Of a stretch of 64,000 bases of DNA, positions 9,718 through 21,075 are shown piece by piece. Both the position numbers and the translations under genes were made by a program. Position 1 is the first letter of the stretch; each line of letters starts with the position of its first letter. The DNA comes from Silene conica (Eukaryota > Streptophyta > Magnoliopsida > Caryophyllales > Caryophyllaceae). The stretch spans positions 70,297,460 through 70,361,459 of the forward strand of contig CM055317.2 in NCBI GenBank assembly GCA_029255685.2, given 5' to 3'. Below the pieces are notes generated by a model. It had not been told where the DNA came from and searched no databases. It worked only from the letters and a program-made list of their open reading frames with translations.

Positions 9718-11344
9718 TAATTTATAATTAATATTGACATTTTAATTGAAATTTATGTAATAAAATATGTTAATAAATTTTATAATTATAGTTACAATTT
9801 TTTTTTAATAAAACATGTTAATAATTAATAAAAACTACTCATATTACTTAACACCCACCATTTTTATTAACATTTTTTCCTATTTATTTCATTTTTATAT
9901 TTAAACATGGTAATAAATTCATTAAAACTCCTCATAATACTTAATCCCCACCAAATTAATTAAAAGTTTTTCTTATTTAATTATTTTTTGTAAAATAATA
10001 TGTTAATAAATTGATCAAAACTCTTTATATTAATTAAGACCCGTAATTTGCACTAATATTTTTTTTCCTATTTAATTCATTTCTTGAATTTTTCAGCAAT
10101 CAATTATCTAATCTAATAATATCACAAAATAAATTAAGATTAAAATTAAAATATGGAAATATATGATTGTCTGATGTCTATAAAAGCCATAATAGCTATA
10201 ATAGTTTCTATTCACTCTATTTATTTAAAATATATTGCCCATGAGTTTCTACTTGTGGATTATATTTCATGGTTTAATTTATTTATTTGTCGATAATGAG
10301 TATATTGAGAATTATTGTTGAGTGGTGTTGTCGTCGTTGTTGTTGCTGCTGCAGTGGTGATGTTCAATAAAATATATTTTAATTTGCGATATATTTTAAA
10401 TCACTCTGCAATTTTCTATTAAGTTGTATTATTATATATTTGCTCAATTTCGTTTAATTGGATATAATCTATATCTATATATGATATAAAAAGGCAAAAT
10501 AAAGCACCACATTTCACCATTTCACTTTTGAGAAATTTTATCAAGCCACATCATCATTATCATTATTAAAAAAGAAAAAAGAAAAAAAACCAATGAATTT
10601 GCAAACATTAAATGCATACCAAGTTTTTAAATAGCATAACATCATTATTTTAAAAAAAAATTAAATAAAAAAACTAATAAATTTACAAGTATTACATGCA
10701 TAGCAAGTTTTTAAATAGCATAATAACGAATAAATTAAAGTTTAGACTCTTAATTTTTAATAAATTTAACAGCAATTAATAAATCAAAATGTATGCTAAA
10801 TTTAAAATTTATTTGTTTATTGTTAAAATAAGTTAATCCCAAATAAAAAAAATGCATCACTGTAAATTTACATCATGCAACTATTTTGTTTTGCTATAAA
10901 GATTAAATTATATACATCTATCTATACAATATAATTTAAACACTAATTAGTACAGTAACTTTTTAGCGTTGCATACTTGCGTGTAAAGATAAGATATTCA
11001 CAAAGTATTTATCTAAAAACTAAAAACATTTTAATTATTATTATATTTCACACTCTAAAAAAATATTAAAAGGTAAAATTATTAGGTGAAGTTAATAGCT
11101 TCTAATACACTTTTGACCTTTCTTTTGTCTATAATAATTTTTTGAATTTATTCAACATCTTATCTAAAATATTAAAGTTCTTTTGGAATATAAAAAGTAA
11201 CAAATTTACTCCGTAATCATAAATGAAAAATATATTGTATAAATAGAATACTTATACAGTATAATTAAAACGCTAAATTAAGTAGTTTTTAATCGTCATG
11301 TGCCAAGATAAGCTATTTATAAAGTGTTTGTCAAAAAAAAGTTA
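9718..11344. other. AT-rich Helitron body without genes
   Basis: Stops in all frames. It contains a candidate internal Helitron 5' end at 10474 and a repeated motif AGCATAAC / TGCATRSCAAGTTTTTAAATAG near 10610 and 10700. No coding signal seen. Confidence 0.5.
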
Positions 11345-11660
11345 TCTATAAAATATAATTAAAAGGATAGCTTAAGAAGTGTGACATGACAAAATTAAAT
11401 GTGACATGACAAATTTAAATGTGACATGACGAAAAAAAGTGACATGGATTATCAATTTAAGAAAAAAATATAAGCTATTAAGAAATTAAAAAATATAAGC
11501 TTTAAACACACAAAAAAAATCATTAATCTCCTCTCATAATTTTTGTTATTTATTTATCTTTAATTAACCATTATTTCCTTTATTTAATAAAATGACCTTT
11601 TAACTTTCTTTTTATTTACTATATATACCCAGTTTGTATATTCCATATTTTTTTATCTTC
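11345..11660 (+). repeat. Helitron 5' segment repeated at 18303-18610
   Basis: Both copies start with a TC and AATTAAAAGG / GTATTAAAAGG motif. They carry three or four spaced GTGACATGAC-type repeats, then share ATCTCCTCTCATAATTT and AAATGACCTTTTAACTTTC. They lie in the same orientation either side of the MULE. Confidence 0.75.
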
Positions 11661-11724
11661 GTTCTATTCATAAAATTTTGAGAGAATTAGTTGCAAAAAT
11701 TTTCATATGTAACTATTATAACAA

Positions 11725-12165
11725 CGCTAATTTCAACTTTATTCAAAAAATTAGCATTAAAGTATACATAGAAAAGTAAATTAGTTATTTCGTTTATTTT
11801 ATTTTATTATGTTTTGAATTAATTAGAATCTTTTTAGTTATTATTTTTTGTGTTTGTTTTAATATTGCAGGAGAATGAATTTTCATTTTTAGTCAAAAAA
11901 TTGGTAGGTGAGTTATACCTAGAGAACTAAATTAATTATTCGCTTCTTATTTTTATTATGTTTTGAATCAATTAGAATCTTATTAGTTTTTTTTTTTGTG
12001 TTTATATTAATATTGCAGGAGGTTGAATATTCAACTTCAGTCAAAAAATTTCAAGGTAAAGTATACGCAGAGAACTAAGTTAATTATTCTCTTTTTATTT
12101 TTATTATATTGAATCAATTAGAATCTTATCAGTTATTATTTTTGTGTTTACATTAATATTACAAA
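11725..12165 (+). repeat. Three tandem copies (about 147 bp) of an exon-acceptor-like unit
   Basis: Units end near 11870, 12020 and 12165. Each has AGTCAAAAAATT, a middle RGAGAACTAARTTAATTATT, then GAATYAATTAGAATC and finally TTAATATTGCAGG (TTACAAAGGG in the third). The TATTGCAGG looks like a 3' splice site after a T-rich tract in copies 1 and 2. No open reading frame runs through. Confidence 0.75.
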
Positions 12166-12855
12166 GGGACGGATGACAAGCTCACATATAAATAACAATG
12201 CAAGAGATTGAATATAATAGCTATGGATCTTCATTAAAGATTTTTTCTTGATTTGAATGACTCTTGCAGTATCTTTGCCGATTCTTTTCTTTTTGCAATG
12301 GTGTATTTGAAAGATCGAAAGGTAACAAAAATCTTTAATAAATTATTGACATGTTACATTACTGTCTTTCACTCTTTCCTACATGTTGATCTCCTTTGTA
12401 AGTTGTAACACTTATGTTCTATTTTTATTTTGTCTAATAAGTTAGAAATCAAATTGCTTAGTCAAAGTGTTGAAGTACGATGCACATATGTCAATTTTAT
12501 CATATTATAGTGTTATAAATATATTGATAATAAAAATATACACGATTAGTAATTAGTTAGAAACCGATTTTTATTCTCCAATTTGTTGTTCCAATTCAAT
12601 TTGTTATTCTATAACTCACAATGTTTTTCCGATAAATGTTCTTTTTTAAATGATATGTTTATATTTTATTTCTCATGAATTAGGAAATGTTAATATTTCG
12701 TATGAAGTATAATAGTATTATTTTGATTATACTTTTGGATGAATGATCAAATTTGAATAATCTATGTCTGGAATTGTATATAAATCTCTATTTGTTGCGT
12801 GATTTCGATAAATGTTTAATTACTTGTGCCCATATTATACTACTAATAATTATTA

Positions 12856-12967
12856 GGATTATTTAATAGGAATACTCTCAACTATTATGCCCCTTCTCAT
12901 ATTACTCTATACTATGTTTTAACTACCAATATACCAAACTATGACCCACTTTAACTTTTATCATAAC
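12856..12967. repeat. MULE left terminal inverted repeat
   Basis: 112 bp, mirrored at 18126-18237. It contains the blocks ACTCTCAACTAT and CTATGACCCACTTTAAC. It lies about 200 bp ahead of the transposase start, so probably includes or adjoins the promoter. Confidence 0.92.
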
Positions 12968-13161
12968 GGGTGACTTGTAACCTGTTGAACAGGTTACTAT
13001 TATGTTATACGTTTACTTACCTCTTTTCTTTACCTTTACCTTTTACTTTCTTCTTTCACCTTCTTCCCTAAAATTAACCCCCTTCCCTAAATTCACCCTC
13101 CTTCCTGCTTGTCAACACTGATATCGCAATCTCCATTGTTGAGCTTCATCAAACTGGCAAG

Positions 13162-16100
13162 ATGACTGAAATTAAGGTACGTTTTCCTTCCTTTTTTTAA
13201 CTCCTACTTTGTTTGTTAATTGATTGTTGAAATTAAGTAGATTGGTTTTATCAAATGTTTATTATTGTTTGATTATTTGTTCATTCTTGTTGTTTAAACC
13301 CTAATTTCGTTTTGAATTTGCATAAACCCTAATTTCGTTTTGAATTTGCATAAACCCTAATTTCGTAGTGAAGTTGTGTAAACCCTAATTTCGAATTGTA
13401 CTTTATAAACCCTAATTTTGCATTGCTCTTATTTCATTTCTGCAATTAATTGATGATCATACAATCATATTGTTATTTAGGTAGTGACATTGAAAATTTG
13501 GTTTGGAGGCTATTTTAAGAGGGAGGACCAGTCTTTGATTTATATGGGTAGGACGTTTAGGACTGTGGGGCTTGATCCTGATGAGATGGGTTGGTTTACA
13601 TTGCTTGAGGAAGCTGAAAAATGTAGTGGGTTTAGGAGGAGTGTAGATGGGATATTTTTCATGAGTCCAAGTGAGGGATTGAAAAGGGCAACTGATGATA
13701 GGGATGCACAAGTTATTGTTGAACTAGCTAACTTAATTAGGGTGGTTGAATGTTATTTAATCCCTGAGAAAGATGTTAGTGAGTTAGTGTTGTGGATAAA
13801 ACAGATTGGTAGTGGAAGTAGTGTTGTTAATAAACCTACTAAATTATTAACAAGGAGAAAGGTCCCTGCCAAAAGTGCCAAAGAAGATGCTTTAACTTTT
13901 GAAAAAGGACAACTTGAGGGACCACCACCTGAGTCATCTACTTCATTTAAGACACTCAAACAACCAATACCAGCTCCTCATAAACCACAACCACTTGAGG
14001 CACCAACTACTACTGAAACAACTCTCAACTCTTCTGAAACAACTCTCAAAACAACTCTCAAATCTTCTGAAAACAGCCAAAAAAAACCCATTAAATCACA
14101 AAAAAAATGTTCAAAAACAACTTCTGTTATTAGAAGTTCTCCCAGATTTAACAACTCTCCAAAAAAAGTTGGCACTGAGAAAGCACCACTGCATATTGAA
14201 GATCTGGTTGTGGATGATGTGAATTTGGTTGGCACTAGTGGACCATCTTTTGATTGTACTGACTACACAGTAGCAGATTTGTTTAATGATTATGAGGAAG
14301 AAGCTGATGAGGCCTGTCTGAACTGTTTTGAGAGGAGTGATGACTTAAGTGAGGGTGAGGACGAAGATCCAGGTTATAGTCCTGAGGATGATGAGGATGG
14401 TGAGGTACACAGTGATGATGAGGATGGTGAGGATAGTGTAAACAGTGATGGTAAGGAAGGTGATGATAGTGAAGATGTATATGCTGAGGAGTTATCTGAT
14501 GCTGGTTTTGATGATGATGATGATGAGCTGATACAATTGAGGTTGAGAGCAAAGGCATGGAATGCAAATGCTGTGAAGATTGCACATCAACTAGAGCTTG
14601 AAGCTGCTGCTGGTAAGCTCACTGGACAAGAGGTACAAGACTGCACTGAAACTGTTTTACCTAACACTTGCAACACAGTAGCTAACCTTAGTGATTATGA
14701 TGAGAGTGGGGATGAGGAGGACACTCCAGGGGAGAGTGATGAGGAGAGGGTCCCTGGTAAAAGGCAGACATCAAATGTCCCTATAGTTGACGAGAGAACT
14801 GATTTTTCGAAGTTGAAATGGTGTGTTGGAATTAGGTTCCCCAACACAGACTTGTTTAAAGAGGCTGTGACTAGGTATGCTGTTGCTCAAGGTAGGGATC
14901 TAGTTTTTGATATTAGTGATAAAACACATGGGCAAAAACTTAGGGTTAGATGTAAAAAAGATTGTCCTTTCAAACTTTATGGTAGCTGGGACAATAAGTT
15001 AGCTGCTTTTTTAGTAAAATCTGTAGACCACCATCACAACTGTCAAAGAACAATGGAGAATAACAGACAACTCAAATCTACTTGGCTAGCAAAACAATTT
15101 CTTGATGTTTTTAAAGCTAAACCTCACTGGCCAGCCAAGGATATAATGGAAACTGTTAGGAGAGCATATAAGGTCTTAATTAAGAAAGGTTTTGCCTATA
15201 AAATCAAGTATTATGCTCACAAACTGCTACATGGGTCAATGAAAGAGCATTACAGTAAGATTGGGTCTTACATAGCAGCTCTTGAAGAAGGAAATCCAAC
15301 TAGTGTCTTCACCTTGTACACCAACCTTAATGTTGTATCAAACCCTGCTGTTTTCCAGAGGTTGTTTGTGTGTTTTGATGCTCTTAAGCAAGGGTGGTTG
15401 TTAGGGTGTAGAAAGGTGCTATGTGTGGATGCTTGTTTTCTTAAGACCTTTTTAGGAGGGCAGTTAATAAGTGCTATTGGAAGGGATGGCAATGAACAAA
15501 TGTTTCCCTTAGCATGGGCAGTTGTTGAAGGAGAAAACAACGAGAGTTATGAGTGGTTTTTTAAACAACTTAAGAGCAGTTTGGGTGAGGAAGATGGAGA
15601 TGGGTGGACCATTATTTCAGATCAACATCAGGTTAGTTATAGACACTAATGTGCATTTTTTTTTCAGATTTTTACCATGTTATAGTCACTGATATGCCAA
15701 TCTGTTTCTTATTTGCAGAGTATTCTAACAATGGTTGCTCAGGAGCTACCTAAGGCAGAGCATAGGCAATGTGCAAGGCATATATTTGCCAACTGGCACA
15801 AGACCTATAGAGGTGATGAGATGAAATTACTCTTTTGGAACTGTGCTAAAGCCTATAATGAGGCGGATTTTGGTGATGCTTTAGAAGCACTAAGGGAAGT
15901 GGACCATAAGGCTGCTGAAGCCTTCATAGCATGTAAACCAGTGTTGTTTTGTAGGGCATTTATCCAAACACACACAAAAAATGATGTCATAGTCAGTAAT
16001 ATGGCAGAAACTTTTAATGCCTACATTATAAATGCTAGGTCTAAACATGTTATTTATATGTTGGAGGAGATAAGGTCTTCACTGATGCAGAGACTAATGG

Positions 16101-17202
16101 AGAAAAAAACAGCAATGGAGTCATCAACTCATGTTGTATGCCCTATAGTGCAAGCAAGACTTGAGGTGGAGAAAGACAAAGCTGCTGCCTGTGATGTTTT
16201 GCCATCAAAACCAACACTTCTCCAGGTAACTCATGGGATTGATGCCTTAACTGTTGACTTGGAAGCAAAAACATGTACATGTAGGAAATGGGATTTAACT
16301 GGAATCCCTTGCTTCCATGCTGTGGCAGCTATCTTTCATATGCATGGTCATGCTGAAGATTATGTGCATGACATGTATAAGAGAGAAGCTTATCTTCATA
16401 GTTACAACCTCTCTATTACCCCTTGTCCAGGCCAAAGATATTGGCCAAAGGTAGACTTGCCACTTAACCCCCCACCCATTAAAGTTGGACCTGGTAGGCC
16501 TAGAAGAAAAAGAAGAAGGGACCCATTTGAGAACCCTAAAAAACCAGGTAAGTTAACCAAGCATGGAATGGAAATGTCATGTTCTATTTGTAAATCAAAG
16601 ACACACAACAAAAGAAAGTGTCCTGAGAAAGACAACCAAGTAGCCCCCCCTCCAAAAAAGCCAATGGGCAGACCTAGAAAAACACCTAGGATTGAGGCAA
16701 CAGAGGTGGCACAGCCTGCCTCTGATGGGCACCATACAGCAACAGCACAGCCAACTAGAATTGGTAGAGGAGGAAGAGTCATAAGGCCTGGAGGCAGAGC
16801 TGGCAGAGGAGGAAGAAGAGGCAGGGGCAGATCTGGTAGAGCTGGCAGGGTAAGTAGTAGTTTGTTGGTATTGACTTGGCTGAGTGTTGTCGTTCATGTA
16901 TCAGTTAATTGATGTTTAATATGTTGCTATTGCAGGCCCCACAAGGATTTGGAATACTCTTTGATGAGCAAGGTGGAGCTTTTACAAATGTAAGTATGTT
17001 TAATTCACAACTGATTTGGAGAACTGATTTGGACAGATTATGTTCAAGGATGTCTGTTTTTGAACTGATTCACAACACTACCTACTAATTCACTGATTTT
17101 GGACAGGTTGTGGGAAGTAATAGACCAAGGAGCATTATGGAGGGACCTTCAACCCAGCAATCAGTGAACCAAAACGAAGTGATAGACCAAGGAGCATTGT
17201 GA
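13162..17202 (+). CDS. MuDR-type MULE transposase (five exons)
   Basis: Exons 13162-13176, 13481-15631, 15719-16849, 16936-16989 and 17107-17202 all join in phase 0 at GT-AG sites, giving 1148 residues from MTEIK to a TGA. In order: a conserved N-terminal region (residues 5-100), then a Ser/Thr/Lys linker and a strongly acidic Asp/Glu tract (about 270-440). Next come a MuDR DNA-binding domain (about 450-530, with RVRCKKDCPF and DHHHNC) and the MULE catalytic domain, with Asp in VDACFL (655) and Asp in ISDQHQ (719). A SWIM zinc finger follows (CTCRKW...GIPCFH, about 905), then a CCHC knuckle (CSICKSKTHNKRKC, about 1009) and AT-hook-like GRPRRKRRR, MGRPRKTPR and Gly/Arg repeats. It would bind the terminal repeats and catalyse cut-and-paste transposition in the nucleus. 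No disruption was seen. The start is chosen because the 15-nt first exon carries the only in-frame ATG before the domain. Confidence 0.92.
13295..13420 (+). repeat. 28-bp tandem repeat with telomere-like AAACCCTAA in intron 1 of the transposase gene
   Basis: Units at 13295, 13323, 13351, 13379 and 13406 all start TAAACCCTAATTT. The first two are identical (28 bp) and the later ones diverge in the second half. The motif resembles a telo-box regulatory sequence, but the 28-bp period rules out true telomere repeats. Confidence 0.85.
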
Positions 17203-17463
17203 AGAGTTGCTGATAACGAAGTGAAGACAGTTTTTGGGAGCTGATATTGGTCTTCGATTTAGAATGTATAATGTTGGGTTTTAGAATGTAATAGACAAAT
17301 TTCCAGAATGTTTTAGAATGTAATAGACAATTTCGAATCTAATAGACAAGTTCATTGCTTTCACGTTTCAAATTGGAGTGTTTCAACCATTTCTTTCATA
17401 CATTGTTGGTTCAAATCATAAACAACAATACATTACTACATTACATTACAGATAATGAATTAC

Positions 17464-17942
17464 TCATTTCTTAAACATCCAACTAAATGCAAATATAATC
17501 CAAGAAAGTATTAACCCAACCATTACAATTTTCTCTCCTTTTGAATGATTTTCTACTTTAACTTTCAATAAATCCACCTCCAATCTGAGTTTCTGATTCT
17601 TCAACTTAAGCTTCTTCATTTTTGTCTCAATATCAGATTCACCTTCTTCACAGTGCAATTCATCCACCAATTGAAAAAACCCACATCCATTCTACATTAC
17701 AATCAAAATGTATAATGCAATTAAATTAAAATCTATAAAAAAACAATTAAATGAAGATGAACAAAAAAATTAAAAAATGTACTTACAGGCCATAAACGAC
17801 AACCATAGAATTTCTTTCCAATATTTGGACCTTTATTTGCAAATTTCACAACTGCTTCAAGGTTATGCTTGCAAAAAACTGTACTTACGTCTCTTGCAGA
17901 TGTACTTGAAAATGATGAAGATGATGTTGGGCGCTTATTCAT
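17464..17942 (-). CDS. GRF zinc-finger protein with C-terminal membrane anchor, second gene of the MULE
   Basis: Two exons on the minus strand, 17942-17787 and 17691-17464, join in phase 0 at GTAAGT...GTAG and give 127 residues. Residues 24-60 form a GRF-type zinc finger: CKHNLEAVVKFANKGPNIGK, then KFYGCRLWP and NGCGFFQLVDE, with the usual Cys-His-Cys-Cys spacing. Then comes a charged coiled-coil-like segment rich in Lys/Glu/Leu (LKLKNQKLRLEVDLLKVKVE) and a hydrophobic helix (MVGLILSWIIFAFSWMF) ending in KK. It faces the transposase gene tail to tail, with about 260 bp between stop codons, and its upstream region is the right terminal repeat. Small GRF-coiled coil-TM proteins are frequent in plant genomes, often in repeats. 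Its role in transposition is unknown. It could equally be a captured host gene. Confidence 0.85.
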
Positions 17943-18125
17943 GGTGAAAATGAAAAAAAAGAAAAAGTAAAATATAGGAGAGACAGATAAAGAGGGAGGA
18001 AAAGAAGATGAAGAAGAGGAATGAAGAAGAAGATGTTAAAGAAGATGAAGAAGAGGAATGAGATCTGAAATTTATAAGGGTAACACGGTTTTGGTAACCT
18101 GTTACAACAGGTCACAATTTCACCT
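17943..18125 (-). promoter_or_regulatory. 5' region of the GRF gene, purine-rich leader
   Basis: The plus strand is a GAAGAAGATGAAG-like tract, i.e. a CT-rich leader for the minus-strand gene. The inner right repeat edge follows, with an imperfect palindrome (GGTAACCTGTTACAACAGGTCA) that is mirrored near 12990 on the left. Confidence 0.55.
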
Positions 18126-18237
18126 GTTATGATAAAAGTTAAAGTGGGTCATAGTTTAGTATATTGGTAGTTAAAACATAGTATAGAGTAATATGAGAAG
18201 GGGCATGATAGTTGAGAGTATTCCTATTAAATAATCC
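18126..18237. repeat. MULE right terminal inverted repeat
   Basis: Mirror of 12856-12967, ending CCTATTAAATAATCC next to the second copy of the 9-bp target duplication. Confidence 0.92.
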
Positions 18238-18302
18238 TAATTATTATTGGAGTTCACCTATAAAGTTTTGATATTTACATTACTCTCTTACTTTGTCCCA
18301 AA

Positions 18303-18992
18303 TCTATAAAATCGTATTAAAAGGCTAACCTAAAAAATGTGACATGAGAAGTTTAATTGTGACGTGACAACCTTTATGTGACATGGCAAAAAAAAAGTGA
18401 CACGAATTACCAATTTAAGAAAATTAAAAAATATATGTTTAAAAAAAAATAGAAGGTATAAACAAAAAAAAATTGTAATTGATCTCCTCTCATAATTTAC
18501 CTTATTAATTTAAGGATTATTTCATTTATTAATGAAATGACCTTTTAACTTTCGTTTCATCATTAATATATATACCCTTTAATTATGTACCATATTTTTT
18601 ATTTTCCTTTAATTCATAAAATTTTGAGAGAATTAGTAATATAATTTTTCATATATATTCCAAAGTTATGAGGTGTTTAACTGCATATGGAGTAGAAAAT
18701 AAATTTTAATGCAATTGTTTCATATATGGAAGGTTGACTTCTTTAATGGAGTAGAAAATAAATTTCAATACAATTTATAAATGGTCGCTTCAAAACAACC
18801 AAGTTATTCACATTTTGGTTTACATATCCTCCTAAATCAAAAATTGGATTGTATTAAACATTTGTTTTAAAATACTGCTCCCTCAGTCGTGTTCGTTTTA
18901 AACAAATGATCCGTATAAGTTATTCACAAATTAAACACTTAAGCATAGTAAATTATAAATGATCCCGTGATTTTCACGGGCTCCAAAACTAG
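18303..18992 (+). mobile_element. Short non-autonomous Helitron
   Basis: Candidate 5' end A|TCTATAAAATCGTATTAAAA. The 3' end has hairpin CCCGTGA/TCACGGG at 18964-18980 and terminal CTAG before T. Internal GTGACATGAG-type repeats match the left copy at 11345. Confidence 0.7.
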
Positions 18993-19015
18993 TTAATAAT
19001 AATATACCCTAATTA

Positions 19016-19405
19016 TTAAGGAGGTGCTTTTTGTTCTTTGTTAATCCATTGAAGCCCGGCCTTGCCCAGGGCTTTTAAGCCATACGCTGCCACTCCCGCA
19101 AGGCCATAAACAACAAGTTTCCAGGTTGACTGAGACTTAAGCTCGTCGAGGGAAACATCAACAGTGATGTTGCCCCCGGGCGGGCGGCGGATATGGGAGA
19201 AAGACTCGAGTGGGCGTTCCACCCGAGTCTCGGTCAACTCGCTCCTCATCAACTCACAGAGGTCTCTGAGTTGATGAGGGGAAATACCGTATCTGCCCAG
19301 TGGCTTTAAGTAGATCGGTATGGGTACCTCACGGTTTTGGCGGATATGGTAATATTGATCCGCAACTTCATAGTAGAACCATGCTCCATGAGTTCCATGA
19401 ATACC
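19016..19405 (-). pseudogene. Captured host-gene fragment (unrecognised protein with a C-terminal hydrophobic helix)
   Basis: One open minus-strand frame gives about 126 residues, starting around HGAWFYYEVADQYYHIRQNR and continuing YLKPLGRYGISPHQLRDLC. It ends with a hydrophobic helix (WKLVVYGLAGVAAYGLKAL), INKEQKAPP and a stop. The GC content is well above its surroundings and the frame looks like real protein, but there is no start codon with a promoter. Upstream (19406-19470) the reading appears to shift frame (AEDPGLTPIEVF). It sits just left of a Helitron 3' end, so capture by a Helitron is the likely origin. I do not recognise the family. Confidence 0.55.
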
Positions 19406-19715
19406 TCAATCGGAGTTAGACCAGGATCCTCAGCATCAAAATGACCGAGATAGAAGATGTGTAATAAAAGAAAGGTAATATTATAAAATACAATAATATC
19501 AACAATTGTTGCAAAATATTAACAAATATAACAATAATCGTGGCAAAATACTAATAAATTGTTGCAAATGTTTACTAAAATGTGGTTATATTCGCAAATA
19601 TATTATGACAATATACGTATTGACTAATATTTTTTTTTACGAGTCTATTTTCCCCTTAACGTCCAGTATGATCGTAAATTCGGATTTGCATGACACCGTC
19701 GACAACATAGCTAGC

Positions 19716-19744
19716 CCCGTGAATTTCACGGGTAATAAAACTAG
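19716..19744 (+). mobile_element. Helitron 3' terminus
   Basis: Hairpin CCCGTGA-ATT-TCACGGG (19716-19732) followed by TAATAAAACTAG and then T. The matching 5' end was not identified. The captured gene fragment lies just inside. Confidence 0.75.
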
Positions 19745-21070
19745 TTTCAAATTAAATACATATATAAATCTATAAATATAATATATAAATAAAAGGCAAG
19801 GCGAAGAATGAGTCAACAATTTCCATGCAAGCTAGATTTTGTAAAAATATATATATATAAAAAAGGGAAAATAATTAAAGCAAACCTTTTACATTTAATT
19901 TCTCTCTACTCCATATTTATGTCTATTAAATTTGCCAATAATGAAAAAGGATGATTAAAAGTTACAAAACATTGCTTCATATTTATGTATATATTAAATT
20001 TGATAATAATAATAATAATTAATAATAATAATAATAAATATAAGTCGTCCAAAAGTCATAAAATGCATCATCAATTGGCTATAAATATTTGATGGAAGAC
20101 AACATTTGTGAGCCAAAATTCAAGCCAAAATTTTGTTTACCTCATCACCGAGAGAATTGTATGTGTAAATAATCATTCTTATCATTGTTTTTTTCTAAGT
20201 TCTATTGGTTATGAAGTACTATGACATTTTTGAACTTCACATATATGTTGTTTTGTTGTTAATTTAGGGGCTATCAAGATTTGTGGAATTGTGCTCTTTA
20301 AAGGTAAATATACTTACATTTTTATTATTCAATGTCATATTTATATAATTATTTAAGGAAAAATTTAAATTAATATAATTATAATGTAATATTAAATAAA
20401 TCAAATTCAACCGTTTTGGTTGTTATTAATTGCTGTGGATTTTTTTGTAGGATGCTTCATTGGAGAAAGAGAATTATACGAAGAAGTGAATACTATAATT
20501 GCTTAAACAAATACTCTCATATATTTCCCTCAATTTTATATTATAAAGTAACTACAAGATTGACAACATGAATGTCAATGATTAATTATTTTAAGTTTCA
20601 TGAAAAAAAATTAGTATTTCATAAACTTTAAAATGTATGTTTTATTTTTATACGTGTTATCTTTTTATTCATCATTTTCCATTTGAAAAATACCTTTCAT
20701 AGAATGAAATTGGAGTTACAAATAAAGATCTCAATCGCATAAACAAGTTTGACAAAATAATTCTTATTGATATGAACAATGGCTAAATGTACATTATTAT
20801 TAATATTTATGCTAACAATATAGTTAAAAGGTTACTTAAAGCATTTCATTTAAATTCACATGTCATTTTTATATTGGTTAATACATAATTCATCTATATT
20901 GATTACTAGATTCTTCATTTATTTATACAATATTGTAAAATATCAACTGAGTTATCTATTGATTATTATAAAATGACAAGATTTGTTAGGTTTATATACC
21001 TATTTAGTCATACTAATATTATTATCTTATAATTAGTTGATCTTATGCATGCTTAACAAAAGATTAAACG
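19745..21070. other. AT-rich region, possibly part of a non-coding mobile element
   Basis: The segment 19975-20080 (TTAAATTTGATAATAATAAT, CAAAAGTCATAAAA) reappears inverted at about 22425-22505, outside the solo LTR described next. A GT-AG interval-like structure (20285-20450) follows TATA-like CTATAAATATTTG at 20081. No credible ORF. Confidence 0.4.
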
Positions 21071-21075
21071 AGATT

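Larger units (their letters stand above)
12856..18237 (+). mobile_element. Complete Mutator-like element (MULE), 5382 bp, two convergent genes
   Basis: A perfect 9-bp target duplication TAATTATTA lies at 12847-12855 and 18238-18246. Terminal inverted repeats of 112 bp (12856-12967 and 18126-18237) begin GGATTATTTAATAGG and differ at only two positions that I can find. The element carries a spliced MuDR-type transposase gene from the left terminus and, convergent from the right, a spliced GRF zinc-finger/membrane protein gene. Both genes appear free of premature stops. The layout recalls maize MuDR (mudrA and mudrB, each transcribed inward from one repeat), but the second protein here is of another kind. 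It may be autonomous and recently active. Confidence 0.93.
8669..18992 (+). mobile_element. Helitron-derived block (nested, includes the MULE)
   Basis: The left end looks like a Helitron 5' terminus (A|TCTATATAATTACAGAG). The right end is a clear 3' terminus: the hairpin CCCGTGA-TTT-TCACGGG then CTCCAAAACTAG|T. Further candidate 5' ends occur inside, at 9342 (TCAATAAAATCTTATTAAAA), 10474 (TCTATATATGATATAAAAAG), 11345 and 18303 (TCTATAAAATCGTATTAAAA). This is therefore several nested or tandem Helitrons, and pairing of ends is uncertain. No Rep/helicase coding was found, so these are non-autonomous. The Mutator-like element at 12856-18237 is inserted within. Confidence 0.6.

Noticed and set aside
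13295-13420. Interstitial telomere
   Set aside because: The CCCTAA motif occurs once per 28 bp, not as contiguous 7-bp TTTAGGG units.
14283-14585. His-rich minus-strand ORF (metal-binding protein?)
   Set aside because: It is the antisense of the Asp/Glu acidic tract of the transposase; a codon-complement artefact.
13484-15649. Transposase starting at 13484
   Set aside because: That codon is GTG; a 15-nt upstream exon with ATG and matching splice sites gives a better start, and the frame beyond 15631 is intron.
16402-16897. Minus-strand ORFs antisense to the transposase C-terminus
   Set aside because: Shadows of the GC-richer Gly/Arg coding part; no splice support.
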